From the NCBI RefSeq assembly GCF_021654455.1, contig NZ_AP024276.1, positions 1,364,001 through 1,428,000 on the forward strand: a stretch of DNA of 64,000 nt, given 5' to 3'. The stretch comes from Streptococcus parasuis (GTDB lineage: Bacteria; Bacillota; Bacilli; Lactobacillales; Streptococcaceae). Under the pieces are notes generated by a model. The model ran no database searches. It saw only the letters and a program-made list of their open reading frames with translations, and was not told where the DNA came from. Below are positions 35,613 to 45,880 of this stretch, one piece after another (within the stretch, counting starts at the first letter, position 1; each line of letters begins with the position of its first letter). The translations under genes were made by a program, and so were the position numbers.

Positions 35613-36242
35613 TTATTTAGTACCGAAAAGGCGATCACCAGCATCTCCAAGACCTGGAACGATATAGCCTTTATCATTGAGTTTTTCATCCAAGGCTGCT
35701 GTAAAGATATCGATATCTGGATGTGCATCTTGAAGTGCTTTCACACCTTCTGGAGCGGATACCAAGGCAACAAATTTAATATTTGAAGCTCCACGTTTTT
35801 TCAATGAATCAACAGCAAGAATTGCTGAACCACCAGTTGCTAACATTGGGTCTACTACCAAGATATGGCGTTGATCAATATCTTCTGGCAATTTCACAAG
35901 GTATTCAACTGGTTGTAAGGTTTCTTCATCTCGGTACATACCAATATGACCAACTTTAGCTGCCGGAACCAAGCTAAGCAAACCATCGACCATACCAATA
36001 CCAGCACGAAGAATTGGCACAATAGCTAATTTCTTACCTGCAATTTGTTTTTGAACTGTTTTTGTAATCGGTGTTTCAATTTCTACATCTTCAAGTGGCA
36101 AGTCACGCAACACTTCGTAGCCCATTAACATGGCAATTTCATTGACCAACTCACGGAAATCTTTTGTAGAAGTTGTAGTTCTACGAAGGATAGATAATTT
36201 ATGCTGAATGAGTGGGTGTGAAATGACTTGGAATTTACCCAT
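35613..36242 (-). CDS. upp: Uracil phosphoribosyltransferase
   Basis: A 209-residue salvage enzyme making UMP from uracil and PRPP. Diagnostic segments are [42 protein letters not shown] and the PRPP loop [12 protein letters not shown], plus the uracil-binding C-terminus [17 protein letters not shown]. It is normally adjacent to clpP; here a 2.4-kb nested IS separates them. Confidence 0.96.
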   Translation of the reverse strand: MGKFQVISHPLIQHKLSILRRTTTSTKDFRELVNEIAMLMGYEVLRDLPLEDVEIETPITKTVQKQIAGKKLAIVPILRAGIGMVDGLLSLVPAAKVGHIGMYRDEETLQPVEYLVKLPEDIDQRHILVVDPMLATGGSAILAVDSLKKRGASNIKFVALVSAPEGVKALQDAHPDIDIFTAALDEKLNDKGYIVPGLGDAGDRLFGTK

Positions 36243-36318
36243 GATGATAAAACCTCTCTTTTTTGTTTTTTCTATTTTACCAAAAATTCATGAAAAAAGC
36301 TCGTGAATATTGAAAATT

Positions 36319-36422
36319 GTTGTCGATTGAATTAGCTTTCAGACAAGGAACTGAGGCGTAGGCTGTACTAGAGTACGGCAAGCCGAAAGTGACGATGTAT
36401 CAAAGTTAATTCAAATGACTAT
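36319..36422. repeat. BOX-like 104-bp element, copy C
   Basis: The left end TTGTCGATTGAATTAGCTTT pairs with the right end, whose reverse complement reads ATAGTCATTTGAATTAACTT. The internal hairpin GTACT-AG-AGTAC and GGCAAGCC block are placed as in copy A. It lies immediately after the dexB stop codon. Confidence 0.75.
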
Positions 36423-36425
36423 ATC

Positions 36426-38042
36426 TTATTTTTTGAGAACGATTGCCTCATACGGTCTCAATAATTGTCCAGCCAAAAATGCAGCCTCTTCGTAATTATG
36501 CATAAACAGGGAATATCCCTCGCTCGATACTTCGAAGGCTTGCTCATCACTTGTGAAATTTACCAGAATGATGAAATCATCCTGTTCATCATATTTACGG
36601 TAGGCCATTACCGAGCTATTTCCAGTCTCCATCACTTCATATTTTCCTTCAGACATACAAGGGTACTCTTTCCGAAGAGCAATTAATTTTTGATAAGTAT
36701 AGAAAAGCGATTGTTTGTCTGCAAGTGCTTTTTCAACGTTGATGTCTTTGACAGTATCTCCCAAAGCCAGCCAGGCTTGACCTGTACTGAAGCCCGCTCC
36801 TTCTGCTCCTGTCCATTGCATTGGACGGCGAGCATTGTCACGACCTTTGGCATTTATAGAAGTAATCAATTCCTCCTTGGTAAAGCCATTTTCAATCCGT
36901 TCTGCATACATGCGACGTGTTTCGATATCGTCTGCTTGGTTAATATCTGTAATTGGTGTATTAATCATACCAATTTCCTCACCTTGGTAGATATAAGGTG
37001 TCCCTGACATAAAATGAAGATAAATAGCCAACATTTTACCACTTAGCTCACGAAATGCAGGTCGATCATCACCGAAGCGAGAAATGGCACGAGGTAAATC
37101 ATGATTATTCCAGAAAAGAGAGTTCCAGCCTTTACCAACCAGTTCAGTCTGCCATTTGGATAGAACCTTATGCAAACGAGCTGGATCAAGCGGTGCCAAA
37201 TCCCACTTTTCTTTCCCTTCCTGCTGATCAAGTCCTACATGTTCAAATTGGAAAATCATCGAAAATTCTTTACGATCAGGATGCGAATATAACTGAGCAT
37301 TTTCTGGATTGGCACTCCAGGTTTCCCCAACAGTCACTAAATCGTAAGCACCAAAGGTTTTCTCATTTAATTCCTGAATAAGAGGGTGGAGAGTCGGTCC
37401 ATCAGCTGTAATTAATTTTTCCGGTTCTTTTCCAATCAAATCAATCACATCTAGCCTGAAACCGCCGACACCTTTTTCAATCCAAAAATTGATCATGTCC
37501 CAGATTTCTTGTTTCAGAGCAGGATTTTTCCAGTTCAAATCCGGTTGCTTAACAGAGAATTGGTGGAGATAGTATTTGTTCAGATGTGGAACGTATTCCC
37601 AAGCAGAGCCTGAGAAGGTCGAGTGTAATTCATTCGGTTCATCAGCCCAAACATAATAGTCATAATAGGGATTATCTGGTCCTTTGAGGGCTTCTTGAAA
37701 CCAGAAATGTTCATCCGAGGTATGATTGAGCACCAAATCCATGATTATTTTGATATTGCGCTTATGGCCTTCTGCAATCAGCTCTTCCATATCTTCCATG
37801 GTCCCAAATTCTGGAGCAATTCCTTGGTAGTCACTGATGTCGTAACCATTGTCATCCATGGGTGACTGATAAACAGGACTGAGCCAAATAGCATCAATTC
37901 CAAGCTCGTGAAGATAATCTAATCGGCTGATAATCCCTCGAATATCCCCTACTCCATCTCCATTTGAATCTTGAAAACTACGAGGGTAAATTTGGTAAAT
38001 GACGGACTTCTTCCACCAATCTGTCTTTTGTATTTCTGACAT
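36426..38042 (-). CDS. dexB: Glucan 1,6-alpha-glucosidase (GH13)
   Basis: A 538-residue cytoplasmic exo-glucosidase acting on isomaltooligosaccharides and panose. It starts SEIQKTDWWKKSVIYQIYPRS. GH13 regions are visible: DLVLNHTSDEHFWF, GFRLDVIDLIGKEP (nucleophile Asp), TVGETWS (acid/base Glu) and FWNNHDLPRAISRFGDD. It is the last gene of the msm operon and completes breakdown of imported alpha-1,6 glucans. Confidence 0.94.
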   Translation of the reverse strand: MSEIQKTDWWKKSVIYQIYPRSFQDSNGDGVGDIRGIISRLDYLHELGIDAIWLSPVYQSPMDDNGYDISDYQGIAPEFGTMEDMEELIAEGHKRNIKIIMDLVLNHTSDEHFWFQEALKGPDNPYYDYYVWADEPNELHSTFSGSAWEYVPHLNKYYLHQFSVKQPDLNWKNPALKQEIWDMINFWIEKGVGGFRLDVIDLIGKEPEKLITADGPTLHPLIQELNEKTFGAYDLVTVGETWSANPENAQLYSHPDRKEFSMIFQFEHVGLDQQEGKEKWDLAPLDPARLHKVLSKWQTELVGKGWNSLFWNNHDLPRAISRFGDDRPAFRELSGKMLAIYLHFMSGTPYIYQGEEIGMINTPITDINQADDIETRRMYAERIENGFTKEELITSINAKGRDNARRPMQWTGAEGAGFSTGQAWLALGDTVKDINVEKALADKQSLFYTYQKLIALRKEYPCMSEGKYEVMETGNSSVMAYRKYDEQDDFIILVNFTSDEQAFEVSSEGYSLFMHNYEEAAFLAGQLLRPYEAIVLKK

Positions 38043-38079
38043 TTGATTGATCCTTTCTGTACAATCTTATTTACGCAAG

Positions 38080-38099
38080 AAAAAGGGGAATCCCCCTAT
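38080..38099 (-). terminator. Weak hairpin between gtfA and dexB
   Basis: On the minus strand GGGGGATTCCCC is followed by TTTTTC. The stem is short, so it could attenuate but not stop transcription into dexB. Confidence 0.4.
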
Positions 38100-38114
38100 T
38101 TCTATATAATCATA

Positions 38115-39563
38115 TTATAACTCAATTGTGGTAATTTTTCCCTCTTCTATTTCAACAATTTCAAAGGTTTTTTCTTTTAGGTTTGCTGTTAGGCGGGCAG
38201 ATACCCCTGCATCTTGATTATTCCAGAAAATTTCCATACTTGTTTCATCCAGCATCTTAACAGAGAACTCTCCGTCGAAAGCTGGACTTGTATTGCGGAA
38301 TTTAAGGAGTTTGAACAAGGATTGTACCACAGGACGTTGCACTTCCTGCTCAATTTCTTCCAAATCATAGTAATGGCGATTGATATTGCGACCTTCCTTA
38401 CTTGATTCTAAAAGTTCAATATCATTTTCGCCTGCAAGTAAACCAACATAGTAAATCTGTGGAATACCTGGTGCAAAACATTGGAGAACACGCGCTAATA
38501 GGTAAGCTTGATCGTTATTGCCAAGGGCAGAATAATATGTACAGTTAATCTGATAAATATCCAAATTATTATAGGCTTCTGTACTATAAATTTTCTTCAC
38601 ATTAGCACCTTGTGCATATAAGGCTTCACGCGTTTCCTCTGTCTCCTCATCCGTCAGCAAATCCTTAACGTCCACAACCCCTATTCCATCATGTGTATCA
38701 AGAGTTGTAAATTGCTTACGAGGGCAAATCTCCATCCAGTGAACCAGACGATTGACATGACCAGAATACAAAGCGTGGAGAACCAGCATTGGCAAGGCAA
38801 AGTCATAAACATAATAATCCTGTTCCGCAATTTTTTGCTGAATGGTGTAGTGTTCATGAATTTCTGGTAAGATTTCTACATCTTTTGGTGCCAATAACTG
38901 ACGTGGAAAATGGAGCATTTCCCAAATATCAGGCTCCACAAAGAAACAGTTGGTTCCTATTTTTTTATTGGCATAAGCAAAGGCGTCCAAACGAATGATC
39001 GAAGCACCATGTTCTGCCAACTGTTCCAGATTTTCTTGGATGAACCGGCGTGTTGTCTCTGTAGTCACATCCAAGTCAATCTGTTGCTCATCAAAGGTAC
39101 ACCATACCTTCTCCTCGCTACCATCAGCAAATGTTGCAATTCGATATGGAGCACGAGGTTTACGCTTATAGATCAAATCAACATCTTCTTGCGCTGGCTC
39201 ACCATTTGGCCAAAAGTTTTTATAGCGAATAAACAAATCCGCATAAGCTGATTCATCCTTCTTTTCAAGAAAATCAAGGAAATAAGGAGATTTTGCAGAA
39301 ATATGATTGATCATAAAATCGAACATCAGATAGTAGTCTTTGCTTAGTGCTTCAATATCTGACCAATCTCCAAATGCAGGATCTACCTTTGTATAGTCCA
39401 TTGGCGCAAACCCACGGTCACCTGATGATGGGAAAAACGGCAGAATATGGATACCTCCCACAACATCCTTTAATGGTCCCTCTAGAACTTTTTTCAAATC
39501 CTTAAGATTCTTGCCTAAACTATCCGAATAAGTAATCAACATAGCTTGATTTTTAATTTTCAT
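38115..39563 (-). CDS. gtfA: Sucrose phosphorylase (GH13)
   Basis: A 482-residue enzyme converting sucrose and phosphate to glucose-1-phosphate and fructose inside the cell. It starts at [20 protein letters not shown], with AAAGGAGAAAATCT before it; 20 upstream codons are dismissed. GH13 features are [33 protein letters not shown] (nucleophile), [10 protein letters not shown] (acid/base) and [13 protein letters not shown]. It handles the sucrose released from raffinose by alpha-galactosidase. Confidence 0.94.
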   Translation of the reverse strand: MKIKNQAMLITYSDSLGKNLKDLKKVLEGPLKDVVGGIHILPFFPSSGDRGFAPMDYTKVDPAFGDWSDIEALSKDYYLMFDFMINHISAKSPYFLDFLEKKDESAYADLFIRYKNFWPNGEPAQEDVDLIYKRKPRAPYRIATFADGSEEKVWCTFDEQQIDLDVTTETTRRFIQENLEQLAEHGASIIRLDAFAYANKKIGTNCFFVEPDIWEMLHFPRQLLAPKDVEILPEIHEHYTIQQKIAEQDYYVYDFALPMLVLHALYSGHVNRLVHWMEICPRKQFTTLDTHDGIGVVDVKDLLTDEETEETREALYAQGANVKKIYSTEAYNNLDIYQINCTYYSALGNNDQAYLLARVLQCFAPGIPQIYYVGLLAGENDIELLESSKEGRNINRHYYDLEEIEQEVQRPVVQSLFKLLKFRNTSPAFDGEFSVKMLDETSMEIFWNNQDAGVSARLTANLKEKTFEIVEIEEGKITTIEL

Positions 39564-39632
39564 AGATTTTCTCCTTTGTAAGCCTTTTCTTTTTTCATTG
39601 TTAGAAAAGGTTGAACAAGTCAACCTTTGTAA

Positions 39633-40463
39633 TTATTTGACAGAACCACTTGTCATACCTGAAATAATATGTTTTTGGAAGATGAGATAAACAAGTAAGA
39701 TTGGGATAATTCCTACAACGTAAGATGCAAATGATGGACCGTAGTCACTGAAATACATACCTTGATAGTTGTATTGGAAAAGAGGTAAAGTCCACATGCT
39801 TTGATCACGGTTCAATACTAATAAAGGCAAGAGGAAATCATTCCAGACCCAGAGGGCATTGATAATCAAAACAGTTGCATGCATGGGTTTCATCAGAGGG
39901 AAAATAATTTTCCAGTACATGGTAAATTTATCACAGCCATCAATAGCTGCTGCTTCATCCATTTCCTCAGGTACAATGGTCTTTATATAGCCGACATAGA
40001 GGAAGAGGGCCTGAGGAACTGCATATGTCAAATATAGAATAATCAAACCGACAATATTGTTCAACCCAAGGCTTGACATTAATTTGGTCATTGGGAGCAT
40101 AATCACTTGGAAGGGTACAAAAATCCCAATAATCAAGAAAAAGTAGATAAAGTTAAACACTGTCTGACGTTTCATTTGACGGGCTACTGCGAAAGCTGCC
40201 ATTGGAATAACCAGTAAAATCAAGCCAACAGCTACAATCGTAATCAAGGCAGAATTGCCAAAATATTGTACAATCCCATCATTAAACAAGCGTTCGTAGT
40301 TATTTAAGGTGAAATTTTCAGGAAGTCCAAAGAAATTGCTCGTGATTTCCTTGGTTGGTTTGAACGAACTTATAATCGTCACAAGTAGCGGAATAAACAT
40401 GAAGAGAATACCGCTGAAGAGTACGAGATAGACCCACCAATTTTTCTGTTTTTGAGTATTCAT
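39633..40463 (-). CDS. msmG: Multiple sugar ABC transporter permease MsmG
   Basis: A 276-residue MalG-type permease starting MNTQKQKNWWVYLVLFSGIL, with six hydrophobic segments and the EAA loop DEAAAIDGCDKFTMYWKIIFP that docks the ATPase. It ends in SGMTSGSVK, like MalG C-termini. The start at 40463 follows a GGAGGA site and leaves 10 bases after msmF. Confidence 0.93.
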   Translation of the reverse strand: MNTQKQKNWWVYLVLFSGILFMFIPLLVTIISSFKPTKEITSNFFGLPENFTLNNYERLFNDGIVQYFGNSALITIVAVGLILLVIPMAAFAVARQMKRQTVFNFIYFFLIIGIFVPFQVIMLPMTKLMSSLGLNNIVGLIILYLTYAVPQALFLYVGYIKTIVPEEMDEAAAIDGCDKFTMYWKIIFPLMKPMHATVLIINALWVWNDFLLPLLVLNRDQSMWTLPLFQYNYQGMYFSDYGPSFASYVVGIIPILLVYLIFQKHIISGMTSGSVK

Positions 40464-40473
40464 GACAGTCCTC

Positions 40474-41349
40474 CTAAATTTCAAATTTCTTCGAAATTCT
40501 CATCTGAATCAATGAGATGACAATAATGAAGATGAAGAGTACTACAGCCAAAGCATTAGCATAAGAGAATTTATTGTCTACAAAGGCATAGTTGTAAACG
40601 AGTAAACCCAAGGATTCTGTTTTGCCATCTGGACCACCACTTGTCAATGCAAAGATAAGATCAAATGCTGTCAAACCTGACTTCATTGCCAAGATGAACA
40701 CCATACTGATAGATGGTAATAAGAATGGAAGCTCAATGTTGAAGAACTGTTGAGAACGACTTGCACCATCAATAGCTGCTGCTTCCTTCACATCTTCTGG
40801 AATACTTTGTAAACCAGACAAGAAGATGATGACTGGCATCGCCAACCCTTGCCAAAGAGCCACAAAAAGTACAGCTGGAATAACAGTATTTTCTTGGACC
40901 AATAAGTTTTCCATCAACCAATCAATATGCAAAATCTCACCAATTTGTGTGAAACCATAGTTGAACAATTGGACAAAAATCAATCCTAACGTGACTGTGG
41001 ATAGCACTGCCGGGAAGAAATACCAGGTTCTAAAGAAACCAACTGCTTTAATCTTACGATTGAGCAGGGTCGCTAACCAAATACCGATGACAATTTCACC
41101 AATGACTAAACCGATGGTGAAGATAATGGTAAAAGTCATGGAAGTATAAAAATCAGGATTTTTTAAAATATCTAAGTAATTCTGAATACCGATTAGTTTG
41201 AAATCAGATGTTAATCCATTCCAATTCGTCAAACTATAATAGATACCTGTAAATAGGGGATAGAAGAAAAAGATTAACTGTAAGCCAATTGGTATGGCAA
41301 CAAATAGATAGGGCCAATATTTAGCAATAAATCCTTTTTGATTCATCAT
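40474..41349 (-). CDS. msmF: Multiple sugar ABC transporter permease MsmF
   Basis: A 291-residue MalF-type permease with about six transmembrane helices and EAA loop KEAAAIDGASRSQQFFNIELP. It partners MsmG for raffinose, melibiose and isomaltooligosaccharides. It starts MMNQ after AAAAGGAGTACC. A 131-nt structured gap separates it from msmE. Confidence 0.93.
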   Translation of the reverse strand: MMNQKGFIAKYWPYLFVAIPIGLQLIFFFYPLFTGIYYSLTNWNGLTSDFKLIGIQNYLDILKNPDFYTSMTFTIIFTIGLVIGEIVIGIWLATLLNRKIKAVGFFRTWYFFPAVLSTVTLGLIFVQLFNYGFTQIGEILHIDWLMENLLVQENTVIPAVLFVALWQGLAMPVIIFLSGLQSIPEDVKEAAAIDGASRSQQFFNIELPFLLPSISMVFILAMKSGLTAFDLIFALTSGGPDGKTESLGLLVYNYAFVDNKFSYANALAVVLFIFIIVISLIQMRISKKFEI

Positions 41350-41373
41350 GGTACTCCTTTTTGATAAAGTTAT

Positions 41374-41474
41374 AGTTGCTTAGTCTCAGTTCAAGGAATC
41401 CCATAGGGTTACTAAAACTGACACTAGGCAACTATAAGGAGGCTAGGCTGCAACTAGCCTCTGCTTATAGTTTT
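41374..41474 (-). promoter_or_regulatory. Paired mRNA hairpins between msmE and msmF
   Basis: On the minus strand the first stem pairs AACTATAAGCAGAGGCTAG with CTAGCCTCCTTATAGTT. A second pairs AGTTGCCTAGTGTCAGTTTT with the complementary stretch near 41374-41392. No T tract follows, so they resemble mRNA-stabilising or processing structures more than terminators. Confidence 0.6.
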
Positions 41475-41480
41475 TCTGAA

Positions 41481-42716
41481 TTATTTTTTCATTGGGTCAA
41501 AGAATGCATTCAGTTTTTTCACTAATTCTGCTGAGTTTGGATTTTTAACCATTTCAACAGTGATATTCCAGAACTCTTCTTCTGATTCCCATTCAGATTG
41601 CAACCAAACTACGTGTTTGTCAGTGAAGGCATATTGTGTCACTCCAGCAGTTTCTTCAAACTTGCCTTCAGTGTCTACTCCTTCAACTGAAGTTGGTGAG
41701 CCATCTACATCATAGTATTTCTGGATAACTTCTGGACGAGAGAGGTATTCTAGGAATTTTTTAGCTTCTTCTGGGTGCTCTGTATCTGCGGAAATAGATA
41801 GAGCAAGGTCAGCTGCACCGATGGTATAGTCGCCACCTTCTTTATCACCAGGGAAGGTAAACATGCCGTATTCAAATTCTGGTTCTTGTTGGTTAACAGC
41901 TGTAGCTGCCCATGTACCTTGTGGAAGCATGAGGGCATCTCCTGCCGCAAAAGCTGCCACTGCATCTGCATAGAGCGCGCCTGTCGCACCTTTTTGTCCA
42001 TTATCAGTCAGTAGTTGCAAGCGTTCTAAGACAGCTTTCGTTGTAGCATCATCTTGAATCGCACCCTTTGCACTGCGAATCAGAATATCTTCTGCACCAT
42101 CAAATCCACCTGCAACAGTTACCCAAGCCAACTGATGGTAACCGTTCAATGACCATGCATCATTCAAGGAAAGAGCAAACGGTGCTGCACTGCCATCAGC
42201 CTTGATTTTGTCTACCAGAGCCACAAATTCTGCATAGGTAGTAGGAACTTCCAGACCCAACTCTTTGAACTTATCTTTATTATAGTAAATACCATAAGCA
42301 TTAGCTGTCAAAGGAAGGGTGTAATTTTTTTCATTAACAAGATAAGGTGTTACAGCACCATCTTTCAAGTGGTTTAAACCTGCATCATCACCAATTTCTA
42401 GGAAACGACCATCCGCTGCATATGCTTTGAAGTCCGCATTTTGTGGATAAATGTTGATAACATCTGGCGCTTCGTTATTTGCCATACGGGTTTTCAGAAC
42501 AGTTCCTGCATCTGGTACATTTGAAAATTTAACATCAATCGTAGGATTTTCTTTTTCAAAATCATCAATAATTTCCTGCAGAGTCGCTTGCATTTCAGGT
42601 TTTTGTGAGAAATATTCAATTTCTACCTTATCGCTACTACTTGCATTCCCACAAGCAACCAAGAAGCTAGCAAAAGCACACACTGACGCACATTTTAAAA
42701 ATGTTTTCATTTTCAT
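41481..42716 (-). CDS. msmE: Sugar-binding lipoprotein MsmE
   Basis: A 411-residue extracellular binding protein with signal peptide and lipobox FLVACGN. Type I solute-binding motifs include IEYFSQKPEMQATLQEIIDD and the hinge segments APDVINIYPQNADFKAYA and FAAGDALMLPQGTWA. It delivers oligosaccharide to MsmFG. It is separated from aga by only 12 bases. Confidence 0.93.
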   Translation of the reverse strand: MKMKTFLKCASVCAFASFLVACGNASSSDKVEIEYFSQKPEMQATLQEIIDDFEKENPTIDVKFSNVPDAGTVLKTRMANNEAPDVINIYPQNADFKAYAADGRFLEIGDDAGLNHLKDGAVTPYLVNEKNYTLPLTANAYGIYYNKDKFKELGLEVPTTYAEFVALVDKIKADGSAAPFALSLNDAWSLNGYHQLAWVTVAGGFDGAEDILIRSAKGAIQDDATTKAVLERLQLLTDNGQKGATGALYADAVAAFAAGDALMLPQGTWAATAVNQQEPEFEYGMFTFPGDKEGGDYTIGAADLALSISADTEHPEEAKKFLEYLSRPEVIQKYYDVDGSPTSVEGVDTEGKFEETAGVTQYAFTDKHVVWLQSEWESEEEFWNITVEMVKNPNSAELVKKLNAFFDPMKK

Positions 42717-42728
42717 TATAAAATCCTC

Positions 42729-44912
42729 CTAGATTTTGTTAAAAATATATTGTACACTAAAATAATCTTTTTGAACATGTGGCATTGTAAGACCAATGTT
42801 CATCAATTCATCCCCGTAGAATGTTTCTCCCAATTGAGGGCATTCATACAAGGCATCCGGGTCTAGCCCCTTCAACCGAACATGAAGCAAAGGCGCTTCT
42901 GGCTTGGCAAGAATTTTTACAAATGTAAAGACCGCTTGATTCTTATCTTGACTAACATAATTGGCAGCCCAGGTATTGGTCGTCTTTTTCAGACGGTAGA
43001 GCTGACCGAATTGTATAGTTTCACGAATGGAGTGATAGGTTTCGATTTGCTGACTGATTTCATCCAATTCCTTTTCCGAAAGTTTCGTTAAATCCAGCTC
43101 GTAACCAAATGCTCCTCCCATCATAGCCACATTGCCTCGTGTAGCAAGAGGTGTGATACGACCAACCTGATGGTTTGGAACGGCAGAGACGTGTGCGCCA
43201 ATTGAGGAAGGGGGATAAATCAAACTAGTACCTTCTTGAATAGATAAGCGCTCAATCGCATCTGTATCATCACTTGCCCAAGCCTGTGGCATGTAATACA
43301 TGATTCCCAAATCATTACGACCTCCACCGCCTGCACAGGATTCAAAAAGAATATCTGGGAACCGCTTGGTAAGGTGGTCTAATACACGGTAGAGACCTAG
43401 CATGTAACGATGGTGGAACTCAAAGCGCTGGTCATTTGCTAAACCTTCAGGGATATTGGTGATATTACGGTTCATATCCCATTTTACATAAGAAATATTG
43501 GCTGATTCTAATATGGAAGAGACGCTATCAATGATGTAGTCACAGACTTCTTGCTTGGTCAAATCCAAAACTAATTGTTCTCGGCTGTAGATTGGTAAGC
43601 GTCCTTCTGTGCGAATTGCCCAATCAGGATGTTCACGATAAAGATCGCTATCAATAGAAATCATCTCCGGTTCAAACCACAGACCGAATTTCATGCCAAG
43701 CTCATTTATTCGCTCTGCTAAGCCATTCAAACCATTTGGCAACTTATCCAAATTGACTTTCCAATCGCCCAATGAACTTTCATCATTGTTTCGTTTACCA
43801 AACCAACCATCATCCAGAACAAATAATTCAATACCAGCTCGACTTGCGACTTGAGCTAACTGTAAAATCTTTTCTTCTGTAAATTCAAAATAGGTCGCTT
43901 CCCAGTTGTTGATTAAAATGGGCCTTGGTTTGTTTACAAACGATGATCGAATGAGGTGTTTTGTAATAAAGTGATGACTATTTTGTGTCATGCCAGTAAA
44001 TCCTTTATCAGTATATGATAAGAGAACTTCTGGGGTTTGAAAACGATCATCCTTATCCAATTGCCATGAGAAATAGTGACTTTCCAATCCTAATCCCAAT
44101 CGACTGGTTTCCATGGCTGTCGTTTCGACAAATGCTGTAAAGTTGCCACTATAGACAAGTTGGGCCACATAAACATCGCCCTTGTCCTCACTTGCATCGG
44201 GTGAGGCTAGTGCTAAGAAGGGTGTTCTTGTGTGACTTGAAGCACCTCGAATGCTACCAATCGAATACTGACCTTTTGTCAATGGGGTCTGTGTCCACTC
44301 TTTTTCATAAGCATAGCGTCCTGTCAAGCTGTGAACAATGAAATCTTGATGTGGAAAGTCAAGCGTTGCAGACAAGACTTTCTCTAGTTTGCATGGATAT
44401 TTGCCAGTTTGAATTGTAGCTGATCGTGCGAGATAAGAAGCTTCTTCAAAAACAGAATACTGAAGTGTTACGGTAACATCTGTCAACTGATCATAAAGAT
44501 CAATTTCAAGACTCTCTACTTCTTCTTGATTTCCAAAACTTGCTGGTAAACCATTTAACTCATTCTTTCCTTTATAGGTTCTATACGATTTAAATTTTAA
44601 ATCTAGGGTCGTTCCAAATTCATTTCGAACATCTAATGCAGAAGTCCTAAAATCTCCCAGACCACTGCTAGAGTATTCGAGTGGGAGGACATCCAATGAG
44701 TATGTCCTATCTCCAGTAATTGGACTAGGAGAAAACGCTCGATCTAAATATGTTATTTTGTTTCCATCACTAAATTTTTCGATTTTTTTCCCAAAATAAC
44801 GATGAACCAAATCACCAGTTTTTAATACTTGAATGATATAAGAAAATTCTCTTGTTTTTAGGTGAAAAATCTGTTTTGTTTCATGAATCTCAATCACTTT
44901 CATCTCCCCCAT
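42729..44912 (-). CDS. aga: Alpha-galactosidase (GH36)
   Basis: A 727-residue cytoplasmic enzyme hydrolysing raffinose and melibiose. The GH36 core is seen in LFVLDDGWFGKRNNDESSLG, WFEPEMIS, YVKWDMNRNI (nucleophile Asp) and the glycine-rich ILFESCAGGGGRNDLG with WASDDTDAIERL (acid/base Asp). The size matches tetrameric streptococcal Aga. The start is either 44912 or ATG 44903; neither has an ideal Shine-Dalgarno. It is the first gene of the operon, divergent from msmR, with a cre site between them. Confidence 0.94.
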   Translation of the reverse strand: MGEMKVIEIHETKQIFHLKTREFSYIIQVLKTGDLVHRYFGKKIEKFSDGNKITYLDRAFSPSPITGDRTYSLDVLPLEYSSSGLGDFRTSALDVRNEFGTTLDLKFKSYRTYKGKNELNGLPASFGNQEEVESLEIDLYDQLTDVTVTLQYSVFEEASYLARSATIQTGKYPCKLEKVLSATLDFPHQDFIVHSLTGRYAYEKEWTQTPLTKGQYSIGSIRGASSHTRTPFLALASPDASEDKGDVYVAQLVYSGNFTAFVETTAMETSRLGLGLESHYFSWQLDKDDRFQTPEVLLSYTDKGFTGMTQNSHHFITKHLIRSSFVNKPRPILINNWEATYFEFTEEKILQLAQVASRAGIELFVLDDGWFGKRNNDESSLGDWKVNLDKLPNGLNGLAERINELGMKFGLWFEPEMISIDSDLYREHPDWAIRTEGRLPIYSREQLVLDLTKQEVCDYIIDSVSSILESANISYVKWDMNRNITNIPEGLANDQRFEFHHRYMLGLYRVLDHLTKRFPDILFESCAGGGGRNDLGIMYYMPQAWASDDTDAIERLSIQEGTSLIYPPSSIGAHVSAVPNHQVGRITPLATRGNVAMMGGAFGYELDLTKLSEKELDEISQQIETYHSIRETIQFGQLYRLKKTTNTWAANYVSQDKNQAVFTFVKILAKPEAPLLHVRLKGLDPDALYECPQLGETFYGDELMNIGLTMPHVQKDYFSVQYIFNKI

Positions 44913-44940
44913 CTCTTCTTTATGGTCTTATTGTACAAAA

Positions 44941-44954
44941 TGAAAACGCTTTAT
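44941..44954. promoter_or_regulatory. cre site (CcpA) between aga and msmR
   Basis: TGAAAACGCTTTAT matches TGWAARCGYTWNCW at 13 of 14 positions and sits in the divergent promoter region, predicting glucose repression of the msm operon. Confidence 0.75.
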
Positions 44955-44979
44955 TTAATAGCCTTTTGTATTTAAAACA

Positions 44980-44988
44980 TGTTATAAT
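44980..44988 (+). promoter_or_regulatory. Extended -10 of msmR
   Basis: TGTTATAAT, 20 bases before the ATG; AAGGAGGATTGAA follows as Shine-Dalgarno. Confidence 0.6.
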
Positions 44989-45008
44989 GTTTCCTAAGGA
45001 GGATTGAA

Positions 45009-45848
45009 ATGAATATTCTAAATATCTATAATGAATTGGATAGTCATAATTTTGACCTAAATGTAGACCATTACGGTGCCGAACAATGTGACAAGGGCTA
45101 CTCCTTCGGTCCTACTATCCGTGATAATTTTGTCCTGCATTTTATTACAAAAGGAAAAGGGAAAATTCTTGTTGACGGAAAAACAAGTTATCTATCAGCA
45201 GGTGATTTGTTTATTCTGCCAAAGGATGTTTCCATTTTCTATCAAGCTGATGATTTAGATCCTTGGACCTATATATGGGTTGGCTTTAGTGGATCACGAG
45301 CAAAAGACCTACTGAATCAAAGTCAACTGCTAGAAAACTACTACCTCCACTCCAGTCTAGAGTCCCCAATTCTAGGCTACATGCATCAGATTAACCATGT
45401 TCAGATGCATCCCATCCCCTCTATCACAGAATTGGTCCTAATTGGCTATCTCAATCAACTCTTAGCAGCACTCATCGAGGAATTTCCAAGTGAAACACTG
45501 ATGAAACCCGAAACACAAACCAAATATTATGTTCAGCAGGCCATCAAAATGATACATAGCCACTATGCTCATCCGATTAAGGTCTCTGAAATAGCGGATT
45601 ATTTGGCCTTGAGCCGAAGCTATCTCTATAAGATTTTTAAGCAGGAAACAGGCTATTCTATCAAAGATTATATTTTACAAGTAAAAATGAATCGTTCTTG
45701 TCAACTATTAGAAGATGCTTCTCGGAGTATCACTGAAATCGCCTATTCTGTCGGCTACCAAGATCCTCTCACCTTCAGCGCGGCCTTTAAAAATTATTTT
45801 CATATGAGCCCGACAGAATTTCGAAAAACGCAAAAAAATAAGGATTAG
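45009..45848 (+). CDS. msmR: AraC-family activator of the msm operon
   Basis: A 279-residue regulator. The N-terminal cupin-like effector domain includes VLHFITKGKGKILVDGKT and LSAGDLFILPKDV. The C-terminal domain has two helix-turn-helix motifs (KVSEIADYLALSRSYLYKIF and ITEIAYSVGYQDPLTFSAAF) and ends HMSPTEFRKTQ. It is expected to activate aga-msmEFG-gtfA-dexB in response to melibiose or galactose, as in S. mutans. Confidence 0.92.
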   Translation: MNILNIYNELDSHNFDLNVDHYGAEQCDKGYSFGPTIRDNFVLHFITKGKGKILVDGKTSYLSAGDLFILPKDVSIFYQADDLDPWTYIWVGFSGSRAKDLLNQSQLLENYYLHSSLESPILGYMHQINHVQMHPIPSITELVLIGYLNQLLAALIEEFPSETLMKPETQTKYYVQQAIKMIHSHYAHPIKVSEIADYLALSRSYLYKIFKQETGYSIKDYILQVKMNRSCQLLEDASRSITEIAYSVGYQDPLTFSAAFKNYFHMSPTEFRKTQKNKD

Positions 45849-45880
45849 GTGATTTTACTCACACCTAGTCCTTATTTCTT
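45840..45880. terminator. Bidirectional terminator between msmR and malY
   Basis: The arms AAGGATTAGGTG and CACCTAGTCCTT are followed by ATTTCTTT. Confidence 0.85.
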
